Assembly: GCF_001642475.1 (NCBI RefSeq)
Contig: NW_019174012.1
Coordinates: 62,001-126,000 of the forward strand
Length of the DNA stretch: 64,000 nt
Direction: 5' to 3'
DNA from: Fonsecaea monophora
Lineage: Eukaryota > Ascomycota > Eurotiomycetes > Chaetothyriales > Herpotrichiellaceae
Shown piece after piece: positions 44,327-54,154 of the stretch. The notes below the pieces were generated by a model. The model was not told the origin of the DNA. It did no database searches and saw only the letters and a program-made list of their open reading frames with translations. Made by a program: the position numbers and the translations under genes. Position 1 is the stretch's first letter. The number at the start of each line of letters is the position of its first letter.

Positions 44327-44952
44327 TCAAGCTTCCCCGTTGGGGATCTTGCAGTAAAAGCCGTTCAGTACTACACATACACTAGAGTCGAAGACCACGA
44401 AATGGATGAGGGCGGTGGCACCTTCTTTCCCAAAGAGCTCAACCGCGCGAGCCCATTTCTCCTCGGATAATGGAATTGGCGTGTTCGCCAACTCATGTGC
44501 AACATCGTAGGCAGCCTTAGCATGGTCATCGAAAGTATCTGGCCTCTCCCCTCGTAGTATCGCATCAATTTCTGCCTGTGTACACCGGCGCGTAGCGTGT
44601 CTGGTGTGTGCAAGGAGCTCAAAGGCAGCATTGAACTTGACACCAGTGGTCACGACTGCAATCTTCGCGATTTTTGAAATCCAGTCCCGGGAAGCTATGC
44701 AAGGCTATTGGCCACTTCTATCAGGTGTTCACCAAGGATGGACGCATGCAGCTGGACACCAAATGGTCCAATAAAGCGGCCATCCACTGGTCGAATGGAT
44801 TTTCTGGCAAATATGTTGAGTGACTTTGTGTATTATCAATAGGCAAACACGTACTTTCCATGCCTCGAATTATCGAACAAGTCAAATTTGTTGGCCAACC
44901 TTTTCGCGTCGTCATTGAGTTCTGATTCGTACAACAGCCCGAGTCGATTCAT
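44327..44952 (-). pseudogene. Probable broken carboxymuconolactone-decarboxylase-like gene
   Basis: The AhpD/CMD family holds small proteins with decarboxylase or peroxidase activity. The start MNRLGLLYESELNDDAKRL splices (GTACGT donor, TTTGCCAG acceptor) to GRFIGPFGVQLHASILGEHL, which matches the family. Continuing by homology, a TAG (44697-44695) and two one-base shifts (near 44695 and 44663) separate this from SFPGLDFKNRE and from AVVTTGVKFNAAFELLAHTRHA. The C-terminus FDSSVCVVLNGFYCKIPNG is intact. An alternative 41-nt intron (GTGAACACC to GCATAG) would keep one open frame but delete the conserved middle, so some protein could still be made. Damage is the more likely reading. Confidence 0.6.
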
Positions 44953-46289
44953 GCTCCAGTGGAGTCTTTCGTCAGGAGATATCGCCCGCAGGAGAATATT
45001 CAGAATGAATAAAATACAGTTAAGACTTGCAAGAATGAACAGGCGCCCAATGTAAGTTGCCGTGTCAAGTTCGTACTTTTAGATTTCAAGATCAAGCGCG
45101 CGCCGCGCGCCGCTTCAATTGCCTAGGGAGTTCTTTGTCACGACGGCTCCTGTCTGAGTAGGACCGGGGTGTGGAATATCCTATTGATATAGCCTAACTA
45201 AATAGATCCATAGGTCCATTACCAAGACCTAACACTGATACTTCAATATGGTTGATCATGGAACAGGTCAAGTCTGGATTTCACGGAAGGCTCCGTGTCC
45301 CTTATAGTCGTACTCAGTGCTGAATAGTATGCCAAGTTTACTACCGGGGAACGGGGAGCGACCCGTGGGGTACAACTACTTTAATTGTGGGGTGTGTTAT
45401 TGCCCTAACCCTATTGGGAAGGTTAGCCGAATAATTTCCACCGCGGTACATAATAAAACTGTAAAACGCGCTAGATAGATTTCCTTACCTAATCAATCAA
45501 TTCATTCAACTTACATGTGTATCGTACAACTCTCCGTTAGTCGCTTAGCGGCTTGTAGTTTCATCATCTGATGTGTGTGCCTGGGTAAAATAGCACTCTG
45601 GGAAAGGTAGAGAATTCATCTTCAAGACAGCTTGGCTGAACTTCATAATGTAGGGTCCAGGCGCGTGGACTGCGAGTCCTACCGATCTGCCACCAAACAA
45701 GCTGTCACGAACACACATGTGACACTGCACACTCAGCTCAGGCCACCAGCCAAGGAGTCAGGCTGACAGCTAAGCCGCTGGCTTATCGCATGTATACAGT
45801 AGGAGGGATCATACCTGTCAACCTTGAAGTCTTCTTCAAGCGTTGACATCTCTATCTATAGGCTAGTTATTCTACCATTACCGATCCCATAGTACACACA
45901 TTCACCCTCCAGTTAGGTAACTGGTCTGATACAAGCGCTACATAACTACCCATGACAGTGCGGGAGAGTCAATATACCACTCATCGCCAAACCAGCGCTA
46001 TTCCGGGATTCGCAACGTGGGCGGAAGAGCACGATCTTTCGCTGTTCCGGAAGTCCCCTGCTCATTAGAAGATGAAGTGGACCTGAAGGCGTAGAGGAGT
46101 AAGGACCCCTCAAAAAGCCTGTGCTGTTACAAGGTTCTCGGCAGCGTGGTACCAAAGGGGGCGATTCTCATTACTTTGGATCTTTCACCGGGAGGGGTTT
46201 TGATACGATAGGAAGTAGAGAGTAGAATAGATCCTTTACAGTCGTATATTGAGGTCCATCGTCTTTAGCTCTTTCAGCATACCAAGATC
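44953..46289. other. Gene-free stretch
   Basis: 1.3 kb, with A/T- and TA-rich segments (45170-45560, 45800-45960) and an isolated GC-only tract at 45096-45113. No gene, RNA or transposon end was recognised. Confidence 0.5.
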
Positions 46290-47456
46290 CTATGCCTTAT
46301 ATCTCTGGTCTTTAAACCCGGCAAGGACCTCGACTGTACTATTGTCTCCTTCTGCCCACTTCTTAGCCGCAATCTCTGGATTGAGCTGTAGTGTCTGCTT
46401 TGCCTTCACCCATTGCTCGACCGTAACGGGTTTATCGAAGCGAGGTTTAACGCCAGCATCCTGTAGTACTGGCGAGTCCATAATTGGGTATAGGATAGTA
46501 TCGTTGGATGGGCGGACAAAATATAGTATGCCGGTGCGTTTATAATGACGTTGGTCTTTAGGTGGCGCGACCACGCGGTGTACTGAGCTCTTTAGCCACC
46601 CTCCAGTAAGGTGCGAGATAGTGTCGGCCAGGTTAACCGTAATGGTTCCAGGCTGGGCAGAGACCCAGGTCCAGTTATTATCTTCACCCAGGATCTGGAG
46701 ACCAGCAATAGGCTGTCGAAAGAGTAGCGTTATTGTTCCCAGATCGGTGTGACCACCCTCCTTGCCGAAGTTCCTGACCTCCCATTCCTCATCCGTTCTC
46801 GGGTAGTATATCATGTAGCGTAAGTGATCTTCGCTCTTGTCATTGTAGGAATGCTGCTTGACTAGATAATCTTCGTCCGGAAGTCGTAGGATGATTGCGA
46901 ATAACCGCAGAAGCGGAATGACCACGTTCGAGTGTAAAGTACGTTGGAACAGCTCGATTTCCTCCATATGCGCTTGTAGTAGATCTGGATAGTTATACTT
47001 GCCTCTAAACTCGTCGATGAATTTAGGGATGTTGAAGAGCTCAACGTTATCAAACACCTTAGCCTCTAGTGACCGGCCCGGGCGCCGCCAACCATTGTAG
47101 TCGGCTTCCGCGTACTTGAGCTCAAACTTTTCCTTCTCCTCAACAGGAAGCTCGAAGAAATTCTTCGCAAGGGTGAATTGCTTGTTGATCTGTTCCTGTG
47201 ACAAGCCAAAGTTCTTAACGTAGAAGAATCCAACGTAGTGGACAGCGTGCTCGAGCTGTTTCGCTAGGCGATCTTTACCACCCGGTCGGTCGATATCTCG
47301 TAGATCGAGAGTTACCAGCTCCGACCACGGTAGATTCTCCTTTGTTTCGGGTGGGTGTACATAAGGATTGAGGTTGCTGTAGTTATATTGCGGAAGATGC
47401 TTTACCAGTGGCCTGGGGAACTGGGTAGAGCCACTTTTGGTCACTATTGCCGACAT
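46290..47456 (-). CDS. 2-oxoglutarate/Fe(II)-dependent oxygenase (isopenicillin-N-synthase fold)
   Basis: A single exon. The chosen start, MSAIVTKSGSTQFPRP, gives 388 aa; the frame is open 36 codons further upstream. The N-terminal DIOX_N-like part (VTLDLRDIDRPGGKDRLAKQ, then HYVGFFYVKNFGLSQEQI) precedes the jelly-roll core. Iron ligands are H236 and D238 (GHTDLGT) and H293 (SSVHRVV); R307 with Thr (KRTGILYF) binds 2-oxoglutarate. Fungal members hydroxylate or desaturate secondary metabolites, or attack aromatic or alkaloid substrates. The gene uses CTA, GTA and ATA codons more than the conserved genes of this window do, judged by eye, which could point to a different origin. It is divergent from the ACS permease at 48.6 kb. 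Confidence 0.88.
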   Translation of the reverse strand: MSAIVTKSGSTQFPRPLVKHLPQYNYSNLNPYVHPPETKENLPWSELVTLDLRDIDRPGGKDRLAKQLEHAVHYVGFFYVKNFGLSQEQINKQFTLAKNFFELPVEEKEKFELKYAEADYNGWRRPGRSLEAKVFDNVELFNIPKFIDEFRGKYNYPDLLQAHMEEIELFQRTLHSNVVIPLLRLFAIILRLPDEDYLVKQHSYNDKSEDHLRYMIYYPRTDEEWEVRNFGKEGGHTDLGTITLLFRQPIAGLQILGEDNNWTWVSAQPGTITVNLADTISHLTGGWLKSSVHRVVAPPKDQRHYKRTGILYFVRPSNDTILYPIMDSPVLQDAGVKPRFDKPVTVEQWVKAKQTLQLNPEIAAKKWAEGDNSTVEVLAGFKDQRYKA

Positions 47457-48618
47457 CTTGGACTTGGGGTTGATGAAAGCAGATGGAAGGACGTGGGTGG
47501 CTCTTCCAGGCCGGTTATATATCAAAAGAGATCGGCTGCTTCGGAAGCTATTCAACTCTCTCATTGTATGGCCTCACTCCATCGACGAGGCTTACCGTGA
47601 GCCGTAATATTCCAAGTGGGAAAGCCTAGGGTCTTCGAGAAAGGAAGTCAATGTCGCAATCAGTCGTTCCAATGAGCTCAGCGCGGATGAACTACCAAAC
47701 GATATCTACATAACTATGTCGTGATTCGAACTCTAGAGATAATGCACAGAATGACTAGTTTATACCTACTATTCTCAAGTAATAGATCCTAGTGCAGACA
47801 AGGATTAGTAATGCGGTGTTATAGGCGAACCCGATCACGTTGAAATCACGCAAACAAGCTAGAGGAACTAAATTAAGCGAGTATCTACTCTGGCCGACTA
47901 CCAGACATTTCTCCCAATTAGGAAAGGGGGGGCAGATAGGATATGGGTGCGGCACGCCTTCCTCCCTCCTTATAGAGGAAGGGAAGGAGGTCCGCTACAA
48001 ATGGACCATGGACTAGATATTACGACAGAGGGACACCATGGTCTTACAAAGTCAGAATTTATCTACCGACGCACCGCACTTTCATCAGAAATAAGATTAA
48101 CGTAAAAGAGACTGAGGTTTACGATTTCGAGCCCACTGGAGTACTAGACACAGATGGTTGAATTAAGATGTCCCGTTATCGGAAGTTGATTCAGGGAAAC
48201 CGGCCTTAAACGCATTTATTCTCACACCCCTTGCGCTCGGGAGAGTCCTTGTTAGAAGAGAGGGTCCTCGTGAGCCATGTCGTCCATGCTTCTTGGCGCG
48301 ACTTCTTTTCAAACCTACCTCCTAGCTCAATTACCAAGCGATGGTGTCTTGAAAATTCAATCAACTATTAAAAACAAGATCTTGATGTCTTTCTAAGTCC
48401 CTCATGAGCCTGAGAATTAGCGTAAGAGCCTCTCCTATCTTTTTGTCAATGATGAGATTTTTCGTGGTAATGATACCATCAAAATATCATGTCTCTTCAA
48501 TTGTGGTCCGAGAAGAAGTATAAGTGCGCCGTAGCTGTTACGAAGAACAATGAAGAAGGACAAGACCAACTCCTCCGCAACCTCCACATCTTAGAAGTGT
48601 TTGAGAAGAACCACGGCA
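47457..48618. other. Divergent upstream region
   Basis: 1.16 kb between the oxygenase (minus) and the ACS permease (plus), A/T-rich in places. It probably holds both promoters. No gene recognised. Confidence 0.5.
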
Positions 48619-50235
48619 ATGGATGCCGAAAAATCCTCAGAGCAGACCAAGGTCACCTTACTCGGTCCCCTTTCAGACCACACAAGCATAGCCCTGGAGC
48701 CCAAATCAGAGCCGCCCCTGACGCCCTCTGAATCTTTGAGCATTCCGCGTCGCTTTCTTCGAAACGCGCGCAGGCTTATCTGGGATGATCCTGACAAGCC
48801 AAAGGAAGAGAAGTGGTTCTTGTTCAAGCTCGACGTGTTCCTGCTCAGCTCCGCATGCGCAGGATACTTTTGCAAGAACCTGGACCAGGCCAACATCAAC
48901 AACGCTTATGTCTCGGGCATGAAAGAAGCGCTCCATCTCAACGGTAGCGAGCTGACGTACGCCAGCAACGTTTACCTTTCGGGCTATATTGCTGGACAAA
49001 TACCCGCAGTCATACTCGCTACACGAGTGCGACCATCACTCCTCATCCCTACAGTGGAGGTCCTTTGGTCGATATTGACCTTCTGTGCCGCCGCGGTCAA
49101 GAATCGATCGCAGCTTTACGCAATCCGCTTTCTCATCGGTCTTTTCGAATCCGCATATTTCCCGGTAGTCGTGTACATGATCAGCTCCTGGTACACAAAG
49201 GGCGAGCGCGGAAAACGAGTTACTATATTTTATTCCACCGCCCAGCTTGCTGGGATGTTTAGTGGCTACCTTCAAGCTGGGGCGTACTCTGGCCTTGATG
49301 GCCGGCTTGGACGCGAAGGATGGCAGTGGCTATTCATTATCTGCGGCGTCATTAGCCTACCCATTGGCATCACAGGCTTTTTTTTCTTCCCAGATTTTCC
49401 AGAAACGACTCGAGCTTTCTACATCACTAAAAAGGAGGCTGAATGGGCTCGCGAAAGACTTATGCGAGAAGGCTTAAGACCTCTGGGGGCATCAAAATGG
49501 AACCGAACAAAGTTATTCCGCATTGCAAGTCAATGGCAATTTTGGGTGTTACCACTCGGTTATTTTTTCCTACAAGGAAGTTTCCCGGGGTATCAGCCTG
49601 CTTTCGCGCTCTGGCTCAAATCCAGAAAGCAGTCTATCTACGAGATCAACGTCTGGCCGACTGGGCAGGTTGCCGTTGGAGTGGTAGCTCAGATCCTTGC
49701 TGGAATGATCACAGACTCTCCTTGGATGCGTGGCCGACGGTGGCCAGCCCTGATCTTCCTGCAAGCGGGAACCTTTTTCAGCTCTGTCGTTCTCGCCGTC
49801 TGGGACGTGTCCGACAACCTCAAATTCGCTGCGTTTTACTTACTCAACTTTTCGTCAGGTGCACCTGGGCTATGGTATTCCTGGTATCCAGATCTGATTC
49901 CACATGATCACGAAATGCGTGGTTTTCTGACTGCTGCTTCGATGGTCTTCAGCTCCATCCAGTCAATCTGGTTCACGCTTGTTGTGTGGAGAACGGCGCA
50001 AGGTCCGCGGTTCAAGGCAGGATTCATTTTCGCTGCTTCTCTTGGCGTGGCAATTATCCTTCATATCTTACTCATTCGCTTCCTGGCAGCTCGTGACAGG
50101 AGAAAGCGTGCTATTGAACAAGGGGAGGACGGATCAACAGAAGCAGTACCGCCATCTAACGATAACCCCGACATCACAGTTGATGTAGCCCTTCCTAAGG
50201 CGCTGAATGGAGAAGCAATTGTTCTCCATTCGTGA
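48619..50235 (+). CDS. ACS-family MFS permease, pantothenate (Fen2/Liz1)-like
   Basis: An intronless frame of 538 aa from MDAEKSSEQTKVTLLG; the open frame starts 18 bases earlier but without ATG. Twelve hydrophobic helices are visible. The LDQANINNAYVSGMKEALHL motif after helix 1 resembles yeast Fen2 (H+-pantothenate symporter) and Liz1. Others are LFESAYFPVVVYMISSWYTKGERGKRV in helices 4-5, FFFPDFPETTRAFYITKKE between the halves, and PGLWYSWYPDLIPHDHEMRGF in the second half. The last part is polar and cytoplasmic. Its cargo could be a vitamin or an organic acid of the neighbouring pathway. Lack of introns contrasts with the 11-exon ACS gene at 35-37 kb. Confidence 0.88.
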   Translation: MDAEKSSEQTKVTLLGPLSDHTSIALEPKSEPPLTPSESLSIPRRFLRNARRLIWDDPDKPKEEKWFLFKLDVFLLSSACAGYFCKNLDQANINNAYVSGMKEALHLNGSELTYASNVYLSGYIAGQIPAVILATRVRPSLLIPTVEVLWSILTFCAAAVKNRSQLYAIRFLIGLFESAYFPVVVYMISSWYTKGERGKRVTIFYSTAQLAGMFSGYLQAGAYSGLDGRLGREGWQWLFIICGVISLPIGITGFFFFPDFPETTRAFYITKKEAEWARERLMREGLRPLGASKWNRTKLFRIASQWQFWVLPLGYFFLQGSFPGYQPAFALWLKSRKQSIYEINVWPTGQVAVGVVAQILAGMITDSPWMRGRRWPALIFLQAGTFFSSVVLAVWDVSDNLKFAAFYLLNFSSGAPGLWYSWYPDLIPHDHEMRGFLTAASMVFSSIQSIWFTLVVWRTAQGPRFKAGFIFAASLGVAIILHILLIRFLAARDRRKRAIEQGEDGSTEAVPPSNDNPDITVDVALPKALNGEAIVLHS

Positions 50236-51229
50236 GACCTGAGTATGGTATGACGTAACCTTCTATATAACAACTCCGAAGTCTACTGTTCTAATAGCCC
50301 GTTACTATGAGTTCCTGTACATAGGAGGTCTCTATGCAAGCGAGAACCAAGGTGTCATTATGGCTCATCCAGCTTCCTGCTGCAGTATCCTGGCCGGAGA
50401 TTTGTCAATCTGTGAGAATTAACAATAGCACGTAGATGTTCACCCATCCAGGCCATGAAGCTATCTAGGCGATGACAAAGAAATTTTTTCTAAGATAACA
50501 TGTGTCATTACACGCCGAAATTTGCGTAGGAACGCCCTCACCTATCACACGCGAATCGATAGGCGCTTCGGGACTTTCTGGTAGGGAGTTTCTGACTGTA
50601 CCGCCCCCAATCGCTTTTATTTGTCACAGCCATGCTCATACATTCCTAATTCCGGCACTTTTGGGGACCATTCTCAGAAGGCTCAACCCAAGGAAGGCTC
50701 TACGACGTGGGTCTTTCCTGTGAAGATTCCGTCTTCAGATACTCCTCAACAGCTGTGCGCGCCATGCTTTTGATCCATAAATGCCCTGCGGCCGCAGTCG
50801 GCTGGGTTACACCCGCAATTGTGGACAGTTTTTGAAAGAATCCTGTTCAACAACATCTCAGGTTTGGTTTTGAATTATTGTAAAGGGCTTCACGCTCGGA
50901 AGCCATGGCACTTTGTCGTGGTAGAGAGCGTATATCACAGGCCGGGACACCAGTGCGCCGGGACAGACTGCTAAAAAATGGCGTGTCGCACGGGCTCGAT
51001 GAAAGTAGAAGTCCCTCCTTTCCCCGCGAGGCTTTTCACCTGGGGAAGCTTGTGGGGCGCCCCGTCTTCAGGTGTGTCGAGCGAAATGATGGGTCATGTT
51101 TTATGTGTCATCACCGCACAGCCAGATGTATATTCTCTGCCTTTCACTCGTGGGCAGCTGGATCTTTCTCTTGATCTGAATCATCAAACGGTATCTTTCG
51201 ACTCTAGCCTCTGCTCTCACCAGACCGCA
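50236..51229. other. Intergenic, tandem plus-strand genes
   Basis: 1 kb between two transporter genes; holds the promoter of the TRI12-type pump. No recognisable gene. Confidence 0.5.
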
Positions 51230-53138
51230 ATGGACTCGACGCACTCGGACAAAGCCGGAGACTTCTCAGAACGTGTTGAGCAAGTCAATCCCAGTGAAAC
51301 ACAAGAGATCCCTAATAATTACTACAAGAACAAGCTCTTCATCGGCACCTGTGGGGCAGTAGCTATCAGCTTGGTTAGTGTGAGTATATTCTAGTTGAAT
51401 AAGCTGCTGGGTTAGAATTAATTACATTATAGGGAACGGGAGCATTTTCTCTGGCAGCGCCAGTCCTCAACTCAATCAACAATGACCTCGGTCCAGACCC
51501 AAACTTCGTCTGGATTGGTCTGGTTAACACCCTGATGCTCGCATGCGGATATATCATTGTGGGACGCTTGAGTGACCTATGTGGAAGAAGGTACTTCTTC
51601 GTGGGAGGCAACACCCTCGGTCTCGTCGGTGCAATTGTCTGCAGTCGCGCATCTTCGATTACGAATTTGATCGGAGGAAATGTGCTTCTCGGCCTCGCCG
51701 CATCGGTGCAGACGTCCATCCCATTTGTGATGGGCGAGCTCGTCCCGATGAAACACCGGTTCTTGGTGACTGGCCTGTTCTATTTCTTTGCCATCCCTTG
51801 CGCCGTGTTCGGACCTGCAATCTCCTATGCGTTCATCGAGCACACGAGCGCCGGGTGGAGGTGGATCTATTACATGCTCATCATCACCAACGGCGTGGCT
51901 ACTACACTGTGGGCGATCTTCTACCATCCTCCAACTTTTGTCATGATCACACGGAAGACAAAGTGGCAGATGGTCAAGGATTTTGATTACATTGGGTTTG
52001 CGTTATCTATTGGCGGCATCCTGGTCTTCCTGATGGGCCTGAGCTGGGGAGGCAGCGTCCATCCTTGGAAATCCGGTTATGTCATAGGATTCATCGTTGT
52101 TGGGCTTCTGTCAATGGTCGCTTTCGTCGTGTACGAGAACGTCCGAAAGCTACCCGATCCCATTATCCCCTTGCATTTGTTCAGCAATATCCGTGAGTAC
52201 AGTTGGGTCACTTGAGATTTCTCCTGCAAAAACTGATGATATGCTTAGCGTGGGTTGTCAACATCGTTATCAACGCGTTGGCGGCGTCGGCTTTCTACGG
52301 CTTTTCCATTGTCGTTCCTCAAATGGTTTTTGGGGTTTGGACAAGTGACCAGGCATACGGATCGATCGTCGCCTGCTCTAGCTCTGGCGGCTTCATCATG
52401 GGCATTATTCTGTCCGGTCTGGCGCGATTTCTAGGACCTTTGAAATGGCAGATGATCGTTTGTGCCGTCATCTCCACAGCCCTTTTGGGATCCGTCGCTT
52501 GTGCAACCACTGACAACATGCATACTGTGTTAGGCCTCCTCATCACTGGCTGCGTCTTTTGTGGATACATTGAAGGTTCCACAGTAACTACAAGCTCTCT
52601 TGCCATCCGCGACCAATCCGAGATCGGCATTGCTGTCGGCGTTGGTGCAACGACTCGCGGTATTGGCGCGACAATTGCAACGACCATCTATGTCGTTACT
52701 CTTTCCAATAGGCTTGCCACCACCATTCCTGAATTGGTCCCACCAGCGTTGTCACAAGCTGGGCTGCCGAAATCTTCGATCACAGACTTCATGCTTGCCC
52801 TCCAGAGCGGCTCCTTCGAGCAGGTGGCAGGCGTAACACCAGAGATCATCGCCACTGGCGTTAGAGCATATCAACAGGCACAGGTTGAAGCATTCAGGAC
52901 CATATTTTTCGTGTCTATTGCATTCATTGGCAGCATTGTGATTCTCGCATTCTTCATGCCGGACCTCAAGTCGAAAATGTCCGACGACGTCCGCGCCCTA
53001 CTGCGTGGGAAAAAGGAAAGAGAGCGGTATATCGAAGACATCGAAGCGAGAAGACAAGCTGCAGAGCCCGTGGGCTCGAGAGGCGACGGCCAACAAGCTG
53101 ATGACATGGCCGATGAAAAACTTGGAGCCAGAGATTAG
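51230..53138 (+). CDS. TRI12/siderophore-type MFS transporter (DHA2-like, 14 helices)
   Basis: Three exons (51230-51379, 51433-52192, 52249-53138) agree in phase and give 599 aa. The fold is the fungal trichothecene-efflux-pump (TRI12) Pfam family, whose members export toxins or import siderophores. Visible are AAPVLNSINNDLGPDPNFVW in helix 1, IIVGRLSDLCGRRYFFVGGN (motif A), GELVPMKHRFLVTGLFYFF, IFYHPPTF before the long loop, and the C-terminal VEAFRTIFFVSIAFIGSIVILAFF helix followed by a charged tail. This is an apparently working relative of the damaged gene at 38-40.6 kb, though the two are clearly divergent. Cargo cannot be inferred; export of cluster intermediates is possible. Confidence 0.88.
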
Positions 53139-54154
53139 AGGCGTTTTGGGCAGTTATGGGGAATTGGCAAATTGACACCTGCTGGTCTCCCAATATCCCG
53201 ACTAGCTCCTGCGCGAATATGTCTATGTCCTCGGACTACTCCAGATTGCTGACAAGGAATGAGATTGGAGCGATAATTGTGATGGAGGTCATTCATCCAA
53301 GAAGACCCGGACGGTGTGGCCGTCGATGAGCAACACAATGACCCGATTCTCGAGAATGGAGATGGAAGATGGCCGAAAGTAGGGCGGCGACGGGTTAACG
53401 TGCATTCTACGTATGCCTACATGAGCTGTCAGGTTCCGCTTCTTGAGATGGTCCTTGACTTGATCTAAAGTAACTCAGTATTTCCCGAGCTGCTGTACGC
53501 GAGGAGTGTTGACATTTACTCTAGAAAATCAAGGCCACAGCAGTCTTTCTGCGCTGTGCATCCTCGGTATCTTGAGCTCGGATCTCCACACCTGGGTTAG
53601 CTTGCTAGACACGAGAAAACTACTGACACTATGGTTGCTTTTGTAGCATTCGTCACACTACCCTTCCCAGAGTCTGGCGCGTCTGGGACGATGGAGATGA
53701 CTCGCTGTAGGCCAAGGTCAAAGAAGAGAGAGAAAGAGCCAGAGTACGGCACTGCGAAAGGTGTGCCAAGTGTTTCACCATCTGATGGCAAGCAGTGTCC
53801 AGCCTCTAACCAACGATCCTTTTATTACGCGCAACTTTCAGGGGGAATGCGTCTCTGACCGAGCTAACTCGATCAACGTAACCAAAGGAACGACCATTGG
53901 TGAAGAGGTAGGGAGTTTAGTGGTTACATCCCCACTCAGGAGATACACGTCCAAGCTTCATGTGTCATTAAATATGATTCATCGTGGGGAACAGAAGCGC
54001 ATCTCTTGCTTTGGCATGAAGGTTCTTCAATTCGTGTGGTCCAGCCGTCCTGAAATTATGGGAATTCGTGAGATTTTATCTATACATCTGCTTCGACATA
54101 CTCGAAGGCGCCAGGACTTTCCACAGAGGTTGTTCACATGCAACAAAAATCAAA
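53139..54154. other. Intergenic
   Basis: 1 kb with several short unrecognised frames, upstream of the lactonase-like gene. Confidence 0.5.

Noticed and set aside
47715..47740. tRNA T-loop-like bases (GATTCGAACTC)
   Set aside because: No matching acceptor stem, D-arm or anticodon arm could be placed around it.
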